Source: Pristionchus mayeri
Lineage: Eukaryota; Nematoda; Chromadorea; Rhabditida; Neodiplogasteridae
NCBI GenBank assembly: GCA_036245805.1
Contig: BTRK01000002.1
Span: 31,292,661-31,356,660, forward strand
Direction of reading: 5' to 3'
DNA length: 64,000 bases
Both the position numbers and the translations under genes were made by a program. Shown piece by piece: positions 1 to 12,986 of this stretch (position 1 is its first letter; each line of letters begins with the position of its first letter). The notes below the pieces were generated by a model that did no database searches, was not told where the DNA came from, and worked only from the letters and a program-made list of their open reading frames with translations.

Positions 1-1566
1 AAGGAATTACCGTCAAATTGAGCGAGTTCGAGCACTTCGAGTCTTCATCCATGGGCAAACATTCGATGTAACGAGCGCCCTGTTCCATTCCTTGTGGGTA
101 CCTAGACCTTGATAGTTATGAAAGAAATGTATGGAATGTATTGCATAACTATACCAGATCTCAGCTCCAAAATGGTAATTATCATCTAGCGCTGCTCTGC
201 GATAAAATATGCCAGCAATTTTAGGAATTTCCGTGATTCGTGCAGGTAGATGAGGAACTATATCGGCACCGTTTACAATTCGATAGCTAAAATGCAATGA
301 CATTTTAACCCTACACATACTTACAATTTCGTTGTGCGATATTTTCATTATGAATAACAATATATCATGATCTTGGACTTAGATCTCGAATTGCTGACCT
401 CTCAATGCCGAGCTCGTTGAAGTTCCTCGCGAATTGGAGGGATCCAGTGCGGGGCTGCCCGAATGTATACAGTCGCACTTGAGACGCTGCTCTTGTGCCT
501 TTAAAGTGATTGATCACAGGCATTTTTCATCTCCTTCGTTGATCATATTGGAAAAGTATCCCGACTGAATCATATCTTAAAATATCTATTGATTGAGTTG
601 GATTGGAAATCTGACCACTCTTCACAGTCCGAGCAGCGGCAAGTGAGGCGACTGCTCCGCCTAGAGAGTGACCAGTGAAGATGAGGGAGTGAGACTGCGA
701 TAGGGTTCGAGATGCAGGAAAATATAGAAGTGGAGCAACTTGTTTGGACAAACAAACAAACATTATATTGAGGATCTTCGAGAAATTCAGAAATCGGCTC
801 CCACAGCGAGTTGAGAGCGTTGGCAAAATATGGATTTATCTGAAATAATCTTTCCACTAATTTTGCACATGATATGTATTACCTTGCCCATTCTCATGAA
901 ATCCTGCCCACCACCAAAGCTGGCCAGTCCCTCCATAAGAAGTTGTGACTGTGATCATTTATTAATCACCACTTTTTGCCTCTTTTAATTACCAAACTCT
1001 TAGTTCCTCTAAAGACGATGATTGACTCTGGAAAGACCTTTGAAGCAAGGATGAACGATTCGCACATGCTGAATTCTTGATGTTTTCGTTCTGCCGAATA
1101 TCAGAATGCTTACGAATCTACTATATCGCACTCTTCAACCGTCGAGGAATAGATGAAGCGGCCATCAGAGAAAGGAAAGATGCTGAAAGGTTATATTAGG
1201 CTAATTCCCTATTTTTGAACTTATTTCTGTACGCATCCCTCCCTCTTTTCTCCATAAGCAGCTGCCGATAGTTTGAGGAGCACTTTGGACAGAGTTTCCT
1301 GAGAACATTGTTTTTTTTTCAATTTTGATCTGTAGCTGTTGCAGCTGCATCAAATATGAGAGTTTTCGAAAATCGCGATTTTTTCAACTTCTGGTTTTCC
1401 GAGGGAAAACAATGAACATGTGTACTGATTGCTATCGACTCACATTGTATGCGACTTTCGGAACGATGCCGATCACACTAGTAGATTTCGGAAATAGGAT
1501 GAATAAAAACAGAGAAAGAAGAGCAAGACTGATCAAAATGATAGTGACGAGAAGCCAACGGGGCAT
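1..1566 (-). CDS. Class-3 (fungal-type) triacylglycerol lipase, C-terminus beyond the window
   Basis: Alpha/beta-hydrolase expected to cleave acylglycerols in the secretory or extracellular space. The minus strand reads: a first exon with a strongly hydrophobic signal or anchor segment (start codon 1566, WLLVTIILISLALL), an exon with AAAYGEKREGC, one with SIIVFRGT (about 1010-1047), QLLMEGLASFG (about 890-950), YFANALNSLW, the nucleophile elbow TGHSLGGA (about 685-710, Ser in GHSLG), TFGQPRTG (about 450), and NGADIVPHLPAR (about 235-275), which matches the family's catalytic Asp region. The last visible exon holds QGMEQGARYIEC and CSNSL and ends in a splice donor at about base 10, so the final exon lies outside. 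These blocks occur in the order usual for nematode class-3 lipases. Phases agree at most junctions. The AAAYGEKREGC/FPFSDGR junction is off by one base in my reading and may be misplaced. Confidence 0.85.
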
Positions 1567-1956
1567 GCCTCGATGATATGTAATCTGAAAAATTTTCAAA
1601 CTTTGGATGGGCACTAGGTCGGATGAGACTGTGACGTCATGCCGACTTAAATATATCAACCAACCTAGTGCAGACCTTGTCCCTTTGGATGTAACTCAAT
1701 CGTGAATATACCTGCAACGTAAGCGAATGGTGAATGCAATTTCAACAAACAGTGAATTTCCGGGCAAAAATAGTTGACTAAATCGCATTACATGCATAAA
1801 TATCTTCGCCACCAAGGGAATAACATAACCAGGAAGAATTTTGCATTAGGAAATGTTTATCATTATAACACGTTTGAAAACCCGTGGTAAACAAGTACAC
1901 TATACAAGCGAGGAAAGGGGTTATCCGAGGAATTAGTTGTTGTTGGCCAGGATGGA

Positions 1957-3625
1957 TTATCTTCTAGAGTGACACGGACACGTACACACACTCTTGGTGA
2001 GCACGTGCACATTCTTGTCGAATTCTTCTCCTTGGACAATGATCACATGTGAACCGTCGTAGTAGGTGAATCGACGATGTTCCACATCCGCTTCTCCTAA
2101 ATATTCGTACTCTGGATAGACCAGCACTCCAGCTGTTATCTTGGCGTATGGCTTGCGAGTGTCCACCTGAAAAAAATTAAAGTTCAGCCACATCAGTTTA
2201 TAGTCATCATGATACGATTATGCTATGTTGTAGGGTCGGTAAAATCGAGTCGAACAAGATGGCTCGACACGAACTTAGATGCTAGAGTCGAGCTCGTAAC
2301 CTCGATGCCGAGCCGCCCGATCGGGTTTCGAGCCAAGTCAAGCCAAATGGGGGATGATTTTTTTTTCGATTTAGCCAACCCTACTACGTTGTATTGCCAG
2401 ATAAGGCTCCATGCTGCTAGGATCCCGGTTGCGCATGTTGTTCATAAGGAAAGTTACCTGCACAATGATAGAGAGCGGATCCACCAAACTAGCCGGCACC
2501 CATTCCACTTCGACATTGTAAGTCGATGGTGGAAGGAGAAGAACTCGGAAGGGAACAGAAGAGACTCGAGCGTCCAACAACCGAGTGTTATCGATGAAAT
2601 GAGCTTGTGGAGTGAGTTTCGAATCGAGGAAGAGGCTGCCCCAACGACGAGATGATGATTGCACTCTAAAAATACGCATATACCGCCGAAATAAAGAGAA
2701 TGAAACGTAATTCTATGACTAAGTGGTATCCGAGGACAGAATGATTAAAAAACAAACACATGAACTAATAGACGAGTAGAATAAAGGAAAAACGTGCGAT
2801 CGAAGTGTTGGATACTCACGCTAAGGTAACGTATTCAGCTCGACTCCTTCCCAGTCCCTTCTTCAATGGTCGGCCTAGCGCCATTAGTGCCGATGAAGGA
2901 ATTGAACTGGGGGATCGAAAATCCATCTTGCCAAGGAATTGCATCGGAAGACTTCCCAGTTTATGATTACGATCAGTTGGTCTCTTCTCTATGGCTTCTT
3001 CTGAACGACTGTGGGTTGAGCTGATATCAAGCTGAGAATTGGGAGTGATCTCTTCGGGAGCGAGAGTAGATGATTCGTTGTCGTTTGTCCATGAATATTG
3101 TCCACTGCCTTCACCGGATCCTTCCATCTCAAATGACAGTGATATATGTGGAGTTAATCTTTTTTGGAAAAGTTTTTTGAGCATTTAAAGGAGGAGTAAA
3201 TGCAAACGCGCGAGCGGTTGGAATATGTTTCACCCAGGGAAGCACTCTCTTCAAGTCGCGTGCTATCTCGCCACCTTCCCTGAGCTTTCCCTGATCTGGC
3301 TCTCAGCCAACTAGCCATAACTCTGTTCGGAATGTAGATATCAATGTGAAAATTTCGGAGCTTCTTATCGTTGTGGAGCTCTAGGAAGTGCATATGATGG
3401 CTTCAAAAATTGAATGTTGAGTTTACTCCTCCTTTAATATCGAAGCGCTTACTCGAAAAGGCCATAAGAATGCGATCACTTTAGAAAAGAGGCAGGTAAG
3501 AAAAAGCGGCTTACCAAGGTATCGTTCCACTCTCTTCCCACTTGTGACAGTGACCCTTGAGCATCATGAAGTGTGTTTCCCAGTGAAGATAAGAACAGTG
3601 GAGATAGGATAAAGACGCGATACAT
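1957..3625 (-). CDS. Predicted secreted protein, unrecognised family
   Basis: The first exon (about 3513-3625) encodes a signal peptide, MYRVFILSPLFLSSLG, followed by a clean GT donor. An acidic, Ser/Gly-rich exon (about 2816-3145) includes GSGEGSG, which resembles a glycosaminoglycan attachment site. Two well-phased downstream exons follow (about 2459-2670 and 1957-2167). They are joined by TTTTTAG and TTTTTTTTCAG acceptors and contain STYNVEVEWVPASL and RFTYYDGSHVIIVQG. The protein ends in a Cys-rich tail, CTCPCHSRR, then a stop. The join between exon 1 and the middle exon is uncertain; an additional exon with KRVLPWVKHIPTARAF may lie at about 3150-3296. I do not recognise the family. It looks like a beta-rich extracellular protein. 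Confidence 0.55.
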
Positions 3626-3729
3626 CTCAATCGTCTAGAACATATAATGTGCAATAGGATTGATTCACTCCTCCACCTAGTACGATCATATTCCTGTTCC
3701 CACGATCTCCACCTCCTTATTGCCCCATT

Positions 3730-4948
3730 TATTGCCACCCTATACGAGTGATCCTTTCACTCTTTGCATGCGTGCGAGATAAAGATCCGCCTAGTAGACT
3801 GTGATCCTCCCCACACACCACCAAGAACCACCAACGCCTCTCGTCCAAGGCGTTGGTTGAGAAATGGTATCCTGATAAATATCTCACCTTGGTCAGCAGT
3901 GGACGATCATTTCTGGATTGCAGCAAATATTGGATGAAATCAGCAATTTTAAAATAATTGTTGTCTGACAGCTGGATGAATAGTATGCACGATGGCAAGA
4001 GTCGGATGATTAACAAATGACTAACAGACAGAAGGGTGACTAACAAATTTTTGAGCGAGGTATGAGAAAGATGAAGCAATTTGAAAAGAGAGCCGTATAA
4101 GTCGGCCGGCTTTTCACACTCGGTGCACCACTCAGCGCACGCGTTTGTGAAACTGCAAAATATTATCGAAACACAGCGTTTGATTAACGTAATGTATTCA
4201 CCAAGTTTGTCCTTTCGATTATTATGTAATGCTTTTCCTAGAAAAAATTTGAATGATTTATTAGGTTGATGCAAAAGTTTCTCCCCTTTTCAAGCAAAAT
4301 ACTTTCTAGCTTGGCCTGTTATTCGACGCCAATCGGTTTTATGTAGTCAATGAGTGGAGTCGACTTTTCCTCTTCATATCGCACTTTGTCTGACTGCTCT
4401 CTGATCAGATTTGGCGGCACAGTTGACTACCAAAGTCATCGCAATGGATGGTAACCCCAATGTTTGTCTGTGGTCGGGTATAAAAGGGACCGCGACTTAA
4501 GGGTAAAAACAGCGCATTGTTATAGAGTGTGATGAAGGATCATAATGATGGATACATTCTAATAACCATGCGTTAATACAGAAGATAGGCGCCTGATCAA
4601 AAAATGCCTCATAATGAATTTTGATTGAGATTACTTTATTAATCTTGAATCATTGGCGATTGTCACTGTGAGCTCGATTGTTTTGAGCGGTGAAGAAATC
4701 GGGACGCACATTATTCCATTTTATTTCGAGAGGACTGGGGTTGCCCGTTCGTGAAGGGCAGTTTTCTAAACGTAAATTTTAAATTTCGGTCCTCGAAATC
4801 ACCATTGTTTGCAATCCTCAGCTTTAGATGATAGTCGCTGGCGCAATTACATTTACTTACATCACACACACAATCGAAAGACAATCGAAAGTACAAATAA
4901 AACATTTGATGACCTGACATGGATAGATCTATGAACATGGGAAATCCG
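3730..4948. other. Intergenic stretch with one solitary transposon terminus
   Basis: No convincing exon on either strand. The only recognisable element is at 4261-4286, TTAGGTTGATGCAAAAGTTT plus CTCCC. This is nearly identical to the terminal inverted repeat of the element at 7228-8125, but no matching opposite end is visible nearby. It is probably a decayed or truncated copy of that family. Confidence 0.4.
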
Positions 4949-7900
4949 CTAATTACTCTTCTTCGCTTCTGGTGTGTCTGTTGGAGCAACGAAAGAGTAG
5001 CCAATGGCTGATATTGTCCAGATGGAGAAGAGCGAGATGCCCACCTAAGAAATGTTAGGGTAAGAAAAAAAAATGGATTCGGCTTTGGAAAGTTAAGTAT
5101 GTATGTTGTTTATCTAGAAAATAATATTTTTTGGTCGTTTATATCTCTGGACCAGTCGCGCATACAATATGTGCCACTGGTCTTCGGAAGAAATGAATTC
5201 GAGTCCACTCCTCATAGTTCGCATATCTGCCAAAATCTCTAGAAGATTCCCCTATAATACCCGGTCTTACCTTTTGGCGGATATAAAAAATAAATTTCCA
5301 ATTGACTGATTCGTACCCAATGATCGCCGCTCCAGTCCTTGTTATACTCCTTCTGAGACCACAGCTGCGCCGCCAGGATCGATGCCGTGCTCTGAAAATA
5401 TATGTTATTTGATATTTCGAATTTGCTTATCTATTGCAATATAGTGATTGTCGATTTGATACACGCACATAACAGCTATGTTGCATACACTTCTGATATT
5501 TTTGCTACACAACTTCCCCACTCGTCACAAATATTGGGTGTTTCAAAAGTTCGTGGAATTTTTTTCTGATTTTTTTCTCTCACGAACTACAAGTCAAGAA
5601 AACTAATCATAACTCATATATAATATAGATCGACCTGCAGTATCTTTTCCAGGATAGTTCCATAGATGATTGCCTAATGATGATGAAATAGTCAATCATG
5701 AGCGTTTTTGGCCTCTATTTTAAAACATTATAATTTCATTTTCGATCAAGGTTCAAAACTCTGGTTTACTGTGAAGTAGCTGCAGCTATCTTACTTTCAT
5801 TTGAACCCTTAATATTGCATCTTTCTATAATGAACGGTGGAAAATATCAAAACTTGTCATTTTAATCTTATCGATAGAAGGTAATTTTCAGAATTTTTCA
5901 AATTTTCATGGTTGGTTGATAATCAATCGGACTAATTTGGTAATGTAAATAAGTTTTACATTATTTATGGGAGTTTGGGACCTAAGTTGGTGTCAAAATC
6001 GCTGAAAATTTTAAAAACACGTTGACATTTTCGACTTTCGTAGTAACGGTGCAGCGCGATTCTAAACGCCGGGATTGTGACCAATAAGATACTTGACAAC
6101 TACGAAGTAACGAGGCATTATAACATGACTTCAGTCTCTTCATATGAAAGAAATTCGCGTTTGGTCATTTTTGTGACACAACTTCGAATTCGTGATTTTC
6201 TTGTAAACTATGAAATATGTCCTCTGTGTACAGCGGTAATTGAAGAACACTGGTAGCCCTACCCAATGCTACGCTCTATTAGTCAGTAAGATTGATCCCT
6301 TCAAAGAAATAAATTTTCGAAAAACAATTCCACGAAACACCCTAATAGCAACCAAAATTCCTAAAAATAGGAAGAATAGGATTCACGATGATTCTCGATT
6401 GAATGCCGACCCTCCTGTCCTCCACTGAGTCCCAGTGCAGAGCGTGTTGTGAGATTTGGAACGTGGCGACGAAGTAGGCGCCCATTAGACGCGCGGCCAG
6501 TTCGTGAGATGCGTCGAGAGAGACAGACACCTGAACATGAGCAGAGTAGATGCAATGAAATGTGCATTTCGCGCGGTGTAACTTATTGGAGCTGTTGTAT
6601 TTTGCATATCGTCACCCTCATTCAAACTGGGAAAGATTCGGTAAGTTGTTTGGATATTGCATTTCCATCACTACATCAGTGTCCACGTATATTGCATGCG
6701 ATCTTCCTAAAGCCGCTATATATGGAGGGGGTGTTAAACTGGATAAGTAAATATTGAGTAATTTAGGGTAAGAGGTTAAGAAAATCCAAACATTCCAAAA
6801 GTATGTGTTGAGACCACTGGGTTCATCGCCCCGGCTTCACGTGGAAAACAAGCAGTACTTGGCCATGAGAATGATTGCCGAGAATCCCCCTGTTGTACCT
6901 GTCGGTGCAGCAGCCACTGCGGGAAGGCAATGAACGCTGCGCCAATGCAGATGGACGCCACGCAGTCCAACTGGTAGGTGCAGACGATGAAGGGATTGTC
7001 GCTGAAGACTTCCTCTCCTACATTATGGTATAAATAAGGGTTGGAAATACTCGTATGTCGCAATACGAGGAGGGGGGGGGGCGTAACGAGGTCATAACCT
7101 CCCTTCATATTGCCAACTCGAGTATAAATGAGAGTAACTGCTATTACATCACCTATTTTGGCTTGGGAAGGAAGGTTTCGAGCATTGTTCTCGTTTTTGG
7201 AAACAAAATTATGGGTATTTGTAAATATTAGGTTGATTCAAAAGTTTCTCCCTATTTTATTTTTAAAATTATCTCGAGCCATAGTTGCCTGACCGGAATT
7301 TACATTTAACACAAGTAGTGGACATATAGATAGATTACACTCGCCGGACCGAATCGATTCTGGGACGCGTGTTGCGGCAATAAATAAAGAAAACGTCAAA
7401 ATCTCAAAATATGATGATTTTTAGGTGTACTTTGCTGGGCCCTACCATTTGAATACGCGCTAACAATCGATTCTGCCCATTTGAGGAGTGATACCACTCG
7501 AGTTGCTCTTCCAGAATATTACAGAATATCCGACCTTCAAGAGGCTTTGGAAGATGAGAATTAGAAAAAGTGCTGATTTCGTTGTTCAAATTTCGTAATT
7601 TTGTTGTAATATGGTGCTGTTCCCGAATAGGTAGATGTATTCATCTCAAGTTTAACGGTAATACTAAGACTGGCGAGTACTTTATTGTGCACAACACTAT
7701 GGCTTGCAGAGTCAACAACTGCCCATTCGGGGATATGAAGTTAATTTCTGCAGAAATGCATCTCGAACTAATATCTAATCAGGCGCTCATCTGAACTTGG
7801 CGTGACGGTGTACAAATACTGAATTGCATTCACGAGCATGCCCAGTAATCACACTTTACTCTAGTATGTTTGTTTAATCTCTATCTCGTTTCTCCACATA

Positions 7901-9149
7901 ACTATGTATGCATAAATATTATGTTTGATAATCAATTTTGCGAAATTTGTCGGACTGTTGTATCGGCGTAGCTAAATGAGGAGCAATGCGATACGGCTTT
8001 TTATAAAGCTCATTCAAGCACTTATTAATTGCAAAAGAACTTATGAGAATTGGTCAACTTTGTAGGTCAGAGGAATCAAAAATGTAAAATTCTGAAAAAA
8101 GGGAGAAACTTTTGAATCAACCTAATAGTAGTATCGAAAGAACGAACCGACTGGTAAACCGTTAATGAACCAGAATAAGGCGTAGATGGCGATGAAACCA
8201 AGGGATAAGTTAAAAGTCCATTCGAGCACCTGGAGGAATCTGATAACATTTGGAGGAATCTGATAACACACACTGGCACTACGTTGGGCGAGAATTATGA
8301 CGTCATTCTGCCTATGATGTCAAAGGCAGCATGAGGTTCTCATCCGACCTAGCGCCCATATACTATCACCTTCCTGATAATGTTTGCTTTGACCGTTTGA
8401 CTTCATCACTTTTGTATTTTCCTTCCTTCAATCGCTCACCTGCGGTTCGACTAGGTGGGGAGTGAACTCCATGCACTGATGAACCAGCACAAGTGTGACA
8501 ATTCCGGACTGAAATTATCAATCATTTTAGTGTAAACTTATTTGCAGTTTAATTTTGACTACATCGAAAGTTCAGTATTTGCGACTCTTTCCTCAACTAA
8601 GGCACTCGCTCATTCTTGATTACAAGCGACACATTAGATAAAGGACGCTACCAATAGTTGTGTCATATCGCATCAAACGACACATATGTTTTGAGGATTG
8701 GGCTTGATTGTGCATAGGCTTAAAAAATATGGACTCACAACTATCCTAACGAGATAGCAGACTGACTTGGATGTAGGAGAGGCGCTTCGGAGTTTGTAGT
8801 TTACAAATGCTGCGAAAATCAATAATTGTAATGTGTTTTTAACGATCGGTTATCAACAATATCGTATTGATTGTTAGTTAAGTCGAAGATAAATAAATGG
8901 GATGCAAGTTTACCGGTAGCGGAAATTTGTCCACCCACACATCGAAGGAGATGCCAGTGGACTCCGTCGGTTTTCCGCTGCTGAAATTGATTTGAAATTA
9001 TAAAAATACGAGAGTAAATGACATACGAAAACATAATCTCCCATGTTGTTTGGGAAAAAGTAGAGCAGCCCTCCCAACACGGTCCAGAACACGGAATCCA
9101 ACGTGAGCGACCACTTTTGGATGCGGTGAGAAACCTCACTAATGTCCAT
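4949..9149 (-). CDS. Polytopic membrane protein with internal duplication
   Basis: Eight exons with agreeing phases give about 246 residues. Start at 9149 (MDISEVSHRIQKW); stop TAG at 4949-4951 after TPEAKKSN. Hydrophobic segments include SVFWTVLGGLLYFF, GIVTLVLVH, LGFIAIYALFWFIN, SICIGAAFIAFPQWLL, LMGAYFVATFQI and ISLFSIWTISAIGYSF. Halves 1 and 2 look related. LDSVFWTVLGGLLYFFP pairs with LDCVASICIGAAFIAFP, and a D-x-x-H-x(4)-R-x-x-G block (DGVHWHLLRCVGG / DASHELAARLMGA) recurs after each. That suggests a duplicated helical bundle. I cannot name the family. Two introns carry inserted TIR elements (5534-6345 and 7228-8125), and the reading frame is intact around both. Confidence 0.65.
5534..6345. 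mobile_element. Non-autonomous mariner-like element (family A) in an intron
   Basis: Starts TTGGGTGTTTCaaaaGTTCG and ends with the complement, CCACGAAACACCCTAA. It is flanked on both sides by TA, the target duplication of Tc1/mariner elements. About 812 bp and no transposase reading frame. The body is alignable by eye to both halves of the larger copy at 43891-46526, for example the shared stretch TCAAAACTCT. It lies wholly inside an intron of the minus-strand membrane-protein gene. Confidence 0.75.
7228..8125. mobile_element. Non-autonomous TIR element (family B) in an intron
   Basis: The 25-bp terminal repeats are perfect: the left end TTAGGTTGATTCAAAAGTTT plus CTCCC is mirrored exactly at 8101-8125. 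TA lies on each side (7226-7227 and 8126-8127). The element is 898 bp and shows no coding capacity. It makes up most of a roughly 1.1-kb intron of the membrane-protein gene. The flanking exons (ending ...ALFWFIN G and starting EEVFSDNPF) join in phase using a donor about 36 bases outside the element, so splicing should survive. Confidence 0.85.
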
Positions 9150-9856
9150 CTATAATAATGATAAAAGTGATAATTAGTTCACAAATAATAGGAAATTATG
9201 GGGAAATGATGTAAATATGCCGAATTCTGCAGTAATTCGGTGACATTTGAGTGAAAGAGGGTAATAGGAAAGATGAAGGGTGAGATTAGATGAGAGAGAT
9301 ATGCAGCGGTAATTGAATCGGAGAGGCCACCTAGTAGCGATTTGCGATTGGGTGAATCAACCAAATGATGTCACGAGATGATTCTCGCTGCAACTATATT
9401 GATATAAAAAGGGTATGTATGCGCATTAATGCATTCTGATGAGACAGGAGGGAGTGTGGTGTGGGAGCAAGTGTAGTTTGCGTCGGACAATTTGATGGAT
9501 GGCGATTGACATGGGATAACTATTGTGATTAACATAAGGTAAATTGGTCCATACCCGTGCCAAAATAGTGATGTATTTGAATGCATGGAATGAGTGAAAG
9601 TGTATGCGGAATGATAGGTGGAACATGGAGGGAATGCCTGATTCATATCGAGAGGTTCGAGCGAGAAATTATATGGAATAAGGGAGGGAGAAACTCTTGG
9701 CTGGGTGAGGATATACTATAACGATATCTTGTTTTTTTCTTCATGCCCACGATAAATTGGAATACGAAATTGTAAAATATTTATCACCATCATTCAACGG
9801 CCTTTCTAAATAAATGACACATATTTGAACAAATGCCATAGTATCATCCTCTCCAC

Positions 9857-10393
9857 TCAATCAGCAAGCTTGTATTCGGATTTGATCATTTCATATTGGC
9901 ATGCTGGCGTGGCTCGACTATCCTTGCTACCAAGCGCAGACAAATGTAAAATAGATTCTTCGAAAATCTGTTCTATGGTTAGACAAGTCTGGAATACGGT
10001 GACAATTTCATCTCGTGAAAGACTGCACAATTTCAAAAATTCCGGATGCAGATCCAGTCTTAAATGGGTGAGTCCTGACTTTACAATATCGAAATTTTGT
10101 GAGGGGAATTGGATGGCAGGAAGAGAAGCGCCCATGCAACAACCTGCCAGGATGCTATATGATTCCACGAAATCCCTTGCAATCTCTATTGCAAGGGATT
10201 TCGTGGAATTTTATGTCATATTTTCAGCTCGAATTGTTTCCTCTTCTAGCCGACGTGTGTAGTAATCGTGAATGTCCTTGAAGAGATTGAATGAATCGTC
10301 ACCAGTGAGAGACATGCTCGATAATTCGGAAATTTTGCGAAATATTGATTGCCGAAGCAAGGACACATCTGCAAAAGTTAGAGTATAGGGCAA
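9857..10393 (-). pseudogene. Broken copy of the palindrome-borne small gene (palindrome 1, left arm)
   Basis: Homologous along its length to the intact copy at 20477-21057: SLLRQSIFRKISELS, then FKDIHDYYTRR, FVESYSILAG, LTHLRLDLHPEF, ending EYKLAD. The frame is broken after AENMT, where a perfect 22-bp fold-back (10162-10209) replaces the bases that encode the AGEIG segment in the intact copy. A mariner (10398-11310) sits immediately upstream in what is an intron in the intact gene. It cannot make a full-length product unless the break is bypassed. Confidence 0.75.
10162..10209. repeat. Perfect 22-bp fold-back inside the gene copy
   Basis: ATTCCACGAAATCCCTTGCA plus AT, four unpaired bases, then the exact complement. 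The half at 10162-10183 (minus-strand sense) is the true coding sequence for the IARDFVES segment; the other half is its inverse copy. The same hairpin occurs at 15956-16003 in the right arm. Confidence 0.9.
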
Positions 10394-10397
10394 AGTA

Positions 10398-11310
10398 TTG
10401 GGGTGTCCGGAAAGTTCGTATAATGCTTCGGAAAAAAAGTCAGTTCGCGATCAAATGCAGTGATTGCGCAATCTGTTTGTCAACAATGCATTGCATCATT
10501 CTGACGTTGAGTAGTGAGAGGATTTAATCAGTCTCCTAGTTGCTACATTGATTCTTGTGATGGACTCCCATCTCTACCTCCGAGCAGTTTTACTTCATTA
10601 CTACCGTCTTTGCCGATCCGTGAAGGAGGCCCACTCTGCCCTGGCCCAGTCGGAAGGAGCTGACGCCCCCTCCATACCCTTCTGCTATAAGTGGTTCTCC
10701 CGCTTCAAGAGAGGGGAGTTTGGTCTCGATGATCAACCCCGCTCTGGACGCCCTCCCTCCCTCGATCAGCCTCTCGTTCTCCGCATACTGAAGCGCAAAC
10801 CCATGGCCAGTGTGCGTGTGTTGAAGAAGGATACTGGTACTCCCAGATCAACGGTGTCCGAAATCCTCCATCGATCTGGGAAGAAGCCGAAACTCCCACA
10901 AGTGATTTCCCATGACCTCTCCCCCGAACAGCTGAAAAATCGTGTTCAAGTCTGTCGGGAATTACTCCATCGTAGATCCAATTTTCGATGGGTCAATTCC
11001 ATCATCGCTACAGATGAGAAGTGGATCACGTACGATAACCCTGCGAGGAGACTGTAATGGGTGGATCCAGATGAGAAGCCCACGCCCGTCCCGAAGAAGG
11101 AAGAGCACGGAAAGAAGGAACTCATCTGCTTCTTCTTCTCAGTGCTCGGTCCCATCTACTGGGAGATCCTCGCCCCTGGCACCAGCATCAATGCCGACCT
11201 CTTCTCTGAACAACTGGAAGATGTCGCGATCAGAGTCCCTCCCAGACTCCTGAACCAGGGCAAAATTCTTCTTCTGATGGAAAATGCTCGCCCACATCGA
11301 GACACCCCAA
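10398..11310 (+). mobile_element. Dead mariner (DD34D), internally deleted, left arm of palindrome 1
   Basis: Begins TTGGGGTGTCCGGAAAGTTC after a TA and ends GACACCCCAA before a TA. Only the last dozen bases of the right terminal repeat remain, and the transposase 3' part is missing. Compared with the intact copy at 17856-19097 there is a nonsense codon (TAA for CAA) after NPARRL, and the second catalytic Asp has become Glu (LLLMENARPH for LLLMDNARPH). The element is inactive. Confidence 0.9.
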
Positions 11311-11713
11311 TAGTTATTATTTTGCTTACCTTCGACGGAGCCGCATGATCTTTTCATTATTATGCAAGAGCGTATCTGAAATCAGCAACTTTGAAATAAT
11401 GAGTTTCGTTTAGAGAAGGTGACTATTATAATCAGCGAAGATTAAAACATTTTTATCAATTATTTATGATTATCGCTCCGAAAACCCATGCAAGTATGCG
11501 CGGCGTTCCACAACCTCATAAAAAGAGCGGATGTCGCTCTTAATAGAGGCGCATTGTAAAGCCAGTGTGACGATACTCATTCATACCCACTGGGCATACT
11601 CGATCACCTCATTAAGGCCATCCATGTGGTTGCAATTTCGATCGACTCTCCATGCACCACTCCCTGCCTATGAGCAGACCAGACCTTGTCTGAGAAAAGT
11701 GAGGTAATCCATC

Positions 11714-12372
11714 TATAGGCCGTACAAGCCAAAATATAACCTACGGGGACAAGTCGGCCCTAGGGTAAACTTGTGGCGTAGAGTCCAAAAATCGACCTTA
11801 GGAAGTCGTATCTCGCATGCCTCATTCGCTGTTCAGTGATGAACTTGGGTGGTCGCTTTTTCTAACTTTTGAACGGATCATCTAAACCTCATACACATAT
11901 AGTAATTATGAAAGCTCTAGACGAGATAAGCATATTTGCTGTTGGAGGTGTTCGGCTATCTCATCTGTGAAAAAAAATTTGGCCGTTTCAATTTTTGAAA
12001 TTGTCGCCCTGCAAAATTTACCCTACACTTGTGCATTGTTTATTTTCTTTATAAACTTATGGCATAGAGTCCAAAAATTGACCTTAGGAAGCCGTATCTC
12101 GCATTCGTCATTCGCTGTTCAGTGATGAACTTGGGTGGTCGTTTTTTTTTTGAACGGCTCATCTAATCCACATGCATATATAGTAATTATGAAAGCTATC
12201 GACGAGATAAGCATTTTTGCTGTTGGAAGTGTTCGGCTATCTCATTTGTGAAAAAAATTCTAGCTGTTTCAGATTTTGAAAGTGTCGCCCTGAAAAATTT
12301 ACCCTACACTTGTGCATGGTTTATTTTCTCATAAGATTCCTCATGCTATTTTACCCCTAGGGACAAAATTTG
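11714..12372 (+). repeat. Tandem 285-bp repeat near the centre of palindrome 1 (left arm)
   Basis: Two copies starting near TAAACTTGTGGCGTAGAGTC (11768) and TAAACTTATGGCATAGAGTC (12053), period about 285 bp, with a shorter decayed third copy near 12665. Each copy contains GATGAACTTGGGTGGTCG and GCTATCTCAT. The same unit occurs once per arm near the centre of palindrome 2 (21383-21734, 21856-22207). The unit has no open reading frame of note. Confidence 0.85.
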
Positions 12373-12986
12373 AGGCGAAAAAAAGTGACGGATTTTTTCT
12401 ATAAGTCGCCGAACTCCACCAACCTTCAATATGGCAGGTTCTACCTACCTTTAGCCTTACTAAATATCTTTACCGTTATGCATGTACTATCCATTTTCAT
12501 TACATTAAACTTACGATGCTCGCATTAGTTCGATCTATGCATAAGAGCCGGATAATAGGTCATTGTAAACGTTTTTTTCTTCCTTGTGACACTTGGTTTG
12601 AAAATATGCGGTATAAAAACCTAAAACATCTAGAATTCAGTACAAAGAACTCACTAGAAGTACTTTTTCACGTAGAAGTCAAAAATCGACCTCTGAAAGC
12701 GGAATTCTAATCTTGAAGTCACCTATGGCACCCTTCACTCTCTCCCTGGGGTGTACCGTATTTGAGAAGTGGACAAACCCTTCCAAATCATTAAAATACT
12801 ATAGGATTTTGATGTAAATATATATTTTAAGTCATTTAACATCGATTTTTATTAAATTTCAGTTCGACATTGACAAAATTTCCATTTCATATATTCATGG
12901 TTCAGCCTCAATCTAGGCCTCGATAACGATCTAAATAAATCAAATTAATGACAAATTCAAACAGTTGATATTACCAAAATATATTT

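Noticed and set aside
2209..2655. 148-codon frame on the plus strand
   Set aside because: Overlaps a well-supported exon of the minus-strand secreted protein gene and contains runs of phenylalanine from a T-rich intron.
3729..4274. 181-codon frame on the minus strand
   Set aside because: Low-complexity hydrophobic composition, overlaps a transposon end, and has no splice sites or motif support.
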